The position numbers and the translations under genes are program-made. Of a stretch of 64,000 bases of DNA, positions 58,949 through 64,000 are shown piece after piece (the first letter of the stretch is position 1; each line of letters begins with the position of its first letter). The stretch is from positions 1 to 64,000 of the forward strand of contig AJFK01000278.1 of NCBI GenBank assembly GCA_000467715.1. Direction: 5' to 3'. This DNA is from Hysterium pulicare CBS 123377. Taxonomy: Eukaryota > Ascomycota > Dothideomycetes > Hysteriales > Hysteriaceae. The notes beneath the pieces are model-generated. The model saw only the letters and a list, made by a program, of their open reading frames with translations, had not been told where the DNA came from and did no database searches.

Positions 58949-59248
58949 TAGAGGGCGGAGTGGAGGACCCCAGCGACGAGTTCGCACCTCTACGTGGTGC
59001 TGGGGACTAGTAGCCCGAAAGGGCGAAGCTAAGACGAGCTCAATACGGTAGGCATCATCTCTATTTGACTAATGGAAGGCAGCATGCCGATGGTGATGGC
59101 TGTTGGAGGTGATAGATGACTGATGTTGGGAGGGTTTAATCTTAGCCTCGGAGATTGATCGGTCTTGAGCCTACTGATCGCGGACCCATAGCTTAGATAG
59201 ACAATGAAGAATGCATCCTCAAGACTTTCCAGTCGACTCCGCCCTCTA
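58949..59248. repeat. Candidate MITE-like inverted-repeat element
   Basis: TAGAGGGCGGAGT at 58949-58961 is matched exactly by its complement ACTCCGCCCTCTA at 59236-59248, framing about 300 bp. Just inside the left end are hairpins: CCCCAGC (58968-58974)/GCTGGGG (58999-59005), and GCCC-GAAA-GGGC (59013-59024). No target-site duplication is clear. It could be a chance inverted repeat. Confidence 0.3.
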
Positions 59249-59726
59249 TGCGCCCAGAGAACAGTATGACCATCTGCAGTATTCGGAGAGGGGTGAAGGG
59301 TCGTGCACGGAGGTGGTGTGTAAGCACTGCTAAGCCCCAGCCCTACGTCTCACTGAACGGCTACCTCCGGTCCTCCAGCCAGTACTACGTTCAGTTTATG
59401 CAACACTGCTCATTGTGTTCTGTCTTTGGCTTGCCCTAGACCGCCCGATAGCTGAGAACTTCACCGCAAGAACACTCGATCGTGCCATCTGCCTAGAATA
59501 TTTCTCGTACCGGTTCTGCTCAGCATTACGTACACTTCCCGAGTGGTGTCATTAACAATGACGGGTGGCAGCTTACTGGCTCAGGTAGGAAAGGGAGTGA
59601 GCGAAGAAGTTGGGCTGAGATGGGCAGATCAGACGGCGCTTCTACTTATATCATCGCTCTTTCATCTCATTTTCCATCCAATGCGACAAACTCTTTTCAA
59701 TTCTTGCTATAATACAGTACACAAAT

Positions 59727-61875
59727 ATGTCTTCTTTTAACTCTAGACCGTTACTGCCAAGAGTCTGGGACGAAGGCCTCGTTGGCCAGGAACTTGTCAA
59801 GAATGGACTCTTTCCCCGCAGACTATCACCAAAAGAGACCGAAGCAGCTCAAGGCCTCATTGTTCCTGCCACAGCCCCGGAGAAGAAACTTACGGTTGGG
59901 ACGTTCTCGGGGACAGCAAAGGCTATGACAGCAGTTTTCCACCGCATTGAAGACAGGTAGGCATGATCAGAGGCAATCATTAATATTGGTATTTACTTAC
60001 TATCTTAGGTTCCATTCATATTTCGATGTCATCGGCATTTCTCCATCTATCCCACTTACAAATGATACCTCCGAGAAGAGAGGCCTGTATGAATGGTCAC
60101 CCCATACGGGTCCCAACGCCGACAAGTATCCTCCGCATCTCAATCTCATCCCAGAAGGTCCTGACCATTTGAAATCTTCCCAAATCTTTGACGCCATGCG
60201 ACTTCTCGATACTGGCTTCATTCTGGGCTCCATCGTCCCTGACTCATTCAAGGACTTCATTTACTCATATCCAGACCAAGGTGGTTCGATGGCTGCTATT
60301 AATGCGCGCAATAAAGAGCTCCGAGCAGAGAAGAAGAACATCTTAAGTGAACCCAACGTTGGCGATCGTGTGAAAACGAAGTGGTACACCGACGAAGTTT
60401 TCGCTCAGCAACAGTTCACAGGCACTAACCCCGTTACTATCGAGATCGCTTCCGATGATTTGATCGAGGAATTCAAACAAGCCGCTGCGGCCCAGAACAA
60501 AACGGATTTGAAGAGTCTTATTACTGCTGCTGGCAAAGAGCATTCTCTATATGTCCAAGACTGTAGCTATTTTCGGGCTGCAGTTGGAGCCCCTGCGGAC
60601 GCCGAAATGATAGCCAATGTCAAAGATGGCAAGGAACGCTATGCTGCTGCTCCAGTCACTCTGTACCATCTCTCGTCGGAAGGTCAGCTCCACCCGCTCG
60701 CAATCGTCATCGACTACAAAAAGTCAATGGACAAGTCCGTCGTCATTTTCAATCAACGCACAAATCCCACCGTCGAATGGGACCAGGAGCATGACTGGCC
60801 TTGGAGATATGCCAAAAGCTGTGCTCAGAGCGCAGATTGGATACGTCATGAAGCAGAAGTGCACTTGACACACTGCCACCTGGTCGAAGAAGCTACCATT
60901 GTCGCATCTCATCGTGCTTTACCGACTAATCATCTTGTCTATCGGTGTCTACAGCCCCACTGGCTGAAGACTCTTTCGGTCAACGCTGCCGCACGTGCAA
61001 CCCTTGTTCCTCAAGTTGTTATCCCCCTTATTGGTATAACCGACGACCAGACATACGCGTTTATTCGGAATGCATACCATCGATTCGACTGGCAAGCAAA
61101 TTATGTGCCGAACGACCTCCAAAGGCGTGGATTCTCCTTGAACGAACTGCTCGACATAAACGAGAAGAAGTTCCATAACTATGCATACGGCAAGAGCGTA
61201 CTGCTGATGTGGAACATCCTCCGCAACTTCGTCAAAGCATTCCTCACCAACGGCGGTGAAGGCTTCAGTACAGATGCAAAAGTAGCCGCCGACCCAGACA
61301 TCGCCGCTTGGTGTCAGGAAATGCAGAGCGATGACGGCGGCCAAATGAAGAGTTGGCCGAGCATCAAGACCGTCGATCAGCTCGTGGACTGTGTTACCAT
61401 GTGCATCCACATCGCGGCTCCGCAGCACACGGCTGTGAACTACTTGCAGGAATACTACCAGTCTTTCGTGGTCAACAAGCCGCCAGCGATCTGCACACCC
61501 CTTCCTCGAGACCTGAACGAGCTAAACAGCTACGAGGAAAAGCAGCTTATGGATGCTCTACCTATCAACTGGCCCAAGGAGTGGCTTCTAGCCTCTCATC
61601 TCGTTCACCTACTCAATTCCAGGGTAGCCGACGACCAGAATCTGGTCAATTACGCGGTGTCGCTGTATCATCTCACCGAGCAGAGTGGTGAGAAAGCTCT
61701 GCAGGCTGCGGCGAAGCAGCTTGTGGATGACCTTATACAGCTAGGTGATTCAACGGATGCGGTGGGTGAGACGGTACCGGGTGTGTTGAGTAGAATTAGT
61801 ATGGCGATGGACGATCAGGAGGTGCCTTATATGGTCATGGAGCCTATCTCTACTTCCGTCTCGATTCTCATTTGA
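59727..61875 (+). CDS. Lipoxygenase
   Basis: CDS is join(59727..59956, 60009..61875), 698 aa. It would oxygenate polyunsaturated fatty acids to hydroperoxides (oxylipins) using Fe or Mn. Metal ligands as in fungal lipoxygenases: HLTHCH within EVHLTHCHLVEEATIVASHR (HX4H), HTAVN within CIHIAAPQHTAVNYLQ (HxxxN), and the C-terminal Ile of STSVSILI. HWLKTL and RFDWQANYVPNDLQRRG are also lipoxygenase-like. No signal peptide is seen (MSSFNSRPLLPRVWDEG), unlike secreted Mn-lipoxygenases, so it may be intracellular. Position at the edge of the P450 group may or may not be meaningful. Confidence 0.94.
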
Positions 61876-62262
61876 GGGGCCTATTGAGGAAGAGGAGTTG
61901 TATGATACCGATGTTTTGCCGTTTACGTAATTGTCTTGGATGGAGTGTATTCTTAATTTTCTTCGCGGTTTATTAGATCAAAGTGCTTTTCTGGTTGTAG
62001 AAAAGCGCTCAGAAGACTCTGCAAACAACTGCTCAATATGAGTTAGATACCTCGGCATCATGCTTGTTGAGTTCAAGATGTCCATTTGACTACCAAGAGG
62101 GTCTAATGCTTTCTAGTTTCCTACACAAGCGCTTACCAGCCATGATCGTCTTATATAGAAAATGATATGCGAACCAATTCCTCCTCAACCAATGTCTTCT
62201 CTTCGATAATTTACACAAAGAAACGGAACAGCACTTAAAGAAGAACGGCGTTCCTTCATTTC
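61876..62262. other. Convergent 3' flanks of lipoxygenase and dihydropyrimidinase
   Basis: About 390 bp between stop codons. Nothing further seen. Confidence 0.4.
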
Positions 62263-63926
62263 CTACATAGGCGGCTTCCACTCGTTTACAAAAACCCCCC
62301 TCGACCCACGCAACAAACTCGGCCCCCTCTTAACATACTCCCCCTGCCCCTTCTCCGCCAAAAACCCGCCTTCATCTCGATTCCAGACCGTCTTCCCCCT
62401 CAACAGCGTCCGCCTGGGCCAATTCGAAAACGTCATGCCCTCGAAAGGCGAGTAATCGATATCGTGATGCAACATGCTATTGGCCAACTCGAAAGGCCGC
62501 ATCTTCCCCTCCGGATACCAGATGCAGAAATCGGCGTCGAAGCCCGGCATGATGGCGCCCTTTTTCGAGAGCCCGTACAGCTTGGCCGGGTTGCTGCAGG
62601 CGACGCGCACGAAGTCTTGGATCGTGATGCGGCCTTCCTGCACGCCCTTGTAGAGCAGCGGGATGCGGGTCTCGAGGCCCGGAAGCCCGTTGGGGATTTT
62701 GCTGAATTTGGGCCGGCCGTTGATGAGGCCGAGGCGCTTGCCGCCCTCGGCGTAGAACTTGGTCGCGGCGTGGTCGGAGGAGAAGGTCGTGAATGTGCCG
62801 TTTGCGATGGCAGTCCACATGCCGTCGAGATCTTCGGGCTTCTCACGCAGTGGGGGCGAGCAGACGCATTTGGCGCCTTCGTAGTTCTCGCCTTTGAGCC
62901 GTTCCGAGAGGAGGTAGAGGTATTGGGGGCAGGTTTCGCCGTAGATGGGGAGGAGGCGCGTTTGAGCGTCGCGGATGTGCTTTGCGGCCACTTGGGAGGA
63001 GACGTGGACGAGGAGGATGGGGGTGTCCACTAGTTCGCTGAGGGAAATGGCGCGGTAGGTTGCTTCTGCTTCGGCGATTTGCGGGCGGGCGATGCTGTGG
63101 TAGTAGGGATCTGTCTGGCCTCGAGCTTCGAGGGTTTCGATGATTCTAGTTCACACATTAGCACGGAAGATCTCTAGAGTTCACGAAGCTGGAGTTCGGT
63201 GAAAGGACGTCCACCAAGTGATGCGCGGAAAATGAACTTACAACTCGATCATGTCATGATTCTCAGCATGAATCATAGTCGTCATGCCCAACCTCCTCGT
63301 CGCAACCATGATATCCAAAATCTCCCTATCTCTTAATTTCATCGGATCATACGTCATATATAGTTTCACACTCGTGATACCATGCTCCTTCACGAGAATT
63401 GGTAGTTCCTCGTCCACGATTTTCCTCGTCGGATTCGTCATGATCAGATGAAACCCATAGTCACAAGCACTGCGCCCCTTCGCAAGAGCCGCATAGTCAT
63501 TGACGATAGGTAGGACGCTCTGATGTTCCTTATTCTGCGACGCGAAAGCTACGACGGTCGTTGTTCCGCCGCATACGGCGCTGCGGGATCCGGTTTCCCA
63601 TGTGTCGCCGGTAGGAGTGTTCCATTGTTCGAGGTGGACGTGGGAATCGACACCGCCGGGGGTGATGATGCCGCCTTCAGCATCGATGACTTCGGTGGAA
63701 GAGGTGATGGGGAGGTCGACGCCGATACACGTGATGGTCCCATCTCGGACGCCAATGTCTTGGCCAATGATTAAGTCGGAGGCGTTAGCCTGGAGTGTGA
63801 TTGGTTAGTTGGACAACTTATCAATAACCTCCATCCGAAGTGCGATAAGAGAATGTGTAGCTCAACACTCACGATGATGCCATTGCGAATGACGAGGTCA
63901 AGATTCATCTCGAGGCTGTGAGGCAT
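62263..63926 (-). CDS. Dihydropyrimidinase/hydantoinase-type amidohydrolase
   Basis: CDS is complement(62263..63145, 63242..63789, 63873..63926), 494 aa. It would open dihydrouracil/dihydrothymine or hydantoin rings in pyrimidine catabolism. Visible metal-site marks are [10 protein letters not shown] (HxH), VKLYMTYD (Lys to be carboxylated), [14 protein letters not shown] and FSSDHAA (Asp). NGIIV and TPGG are normal for the N-terminal beta part, and [26 protein letters not shown] is the typical C-terminal signature. Length is normal. The third exon has very high GC at codon third positions, giving long open antisense frames that are not genes. Start at the ATG 63926; another ATG in frame at 63908. 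The promoter runs to the window edge. Confidence 0.95.
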
Positions 63927-64000
63927 GATGGCCTTGTTAGATGCTAGGTTTCTTGCATTCTGTACGCGTCGCCCAGATCTGATTTAAGGAATCGAATGAA

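Larger units (their letters stand above)
58737..59726. other. Repeat-rich gap before the lipoxygenase
   Basis: About 1 kb without a gene. It holds a 43-bp direct repeat pair, a hairpin-rich GC island (58949-59031) and a 13-bp inverted repeat (58949-58961 and 59236-59248). The lipoxygenase promoter is at its right end. Confidence 0.5.

Noticed and set aside
62464-63033. Long plus-strand open frame opposite the dihydropyrimidinase gene
   Set aside because: It exists because the real gene has very GC-rich third codon positions; the product has no domain and the minus-strand enzyme is unambiguous.

Overview
The window is nuclear DNA of a filamentous ascomycete (Pezizomycotina). Genes lie on both strands about 0.2-1.4 kb apart, and most are split by 45-80 bp GT-AG introns with CTRAC-like branch sites. 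The protein set is fungal: Rac GTPase, Sec2, CENP-T, ATP sulfurylase with an APS-kinase-like C-terminus, a Zn2Cys6 regulator and TRI12-type MFS. A class such as Leotiomycetes is possible, but the window alone does not settle it. I rebuilt 33 gene models by hand, joining exons across splice sites and checking that phases match; the small ORFs without recognisable homology are marked weak.

Left part (1 to about 25 kb) is housekeeping: the 3' end of a P450; VMA22 and SHY1/SURF1 (divergent); CENP-T; CMS1; a small secreted-type protein; RAC1; a UBX protein; MIX17; LRP1/Rrp47; a ketopantoate-reductase-like enzyme; SEC2; a PDCD5 homologue; an Arb2-domain protein; and mitoribosomal uS14m (MRP2).

Middle part (25-47.5 kb): a homologue of the UFM1 E3 ligase UFL1, unusual for a fungus; PAPS reductase (MET16) next to ATP sulfurylase (MET3), two steps of sulfate assimilation side by side; a SET-domain lysine methyltransferase divergent from COQ4; a small protein with 15-residue repeats; a PAQR/Izh membrane receptor; a secreted histidine acid phosphatase; an Argonaute-family gene with a degenerate catalytic tetrad, one in-frame stop and a GC-AG intron; and a mitochondrial protein of unknown function.

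Right part (48-64 kb) is accessory in character: P450, Zn2Cys6 regulator, cyclase-family hydrolase and MFS exporter all on the plus strand (a candidate small catabolic, detoxification or metabolite cluster with no PKS/NRPS/terpene backbone in view), then a repeat-rich 2.5 kb stretch, a lipoxygenase and a dihydropyrimidinase.

The strongest leads are the Argonaute that appears to have lost slicer residues and carries a stop, the fungal UFL1, and the P450/regulator/cyclase/MFS group. I saw no CRISPR, rRNA or tRNA gene, and no recognisable autonomous transposon.
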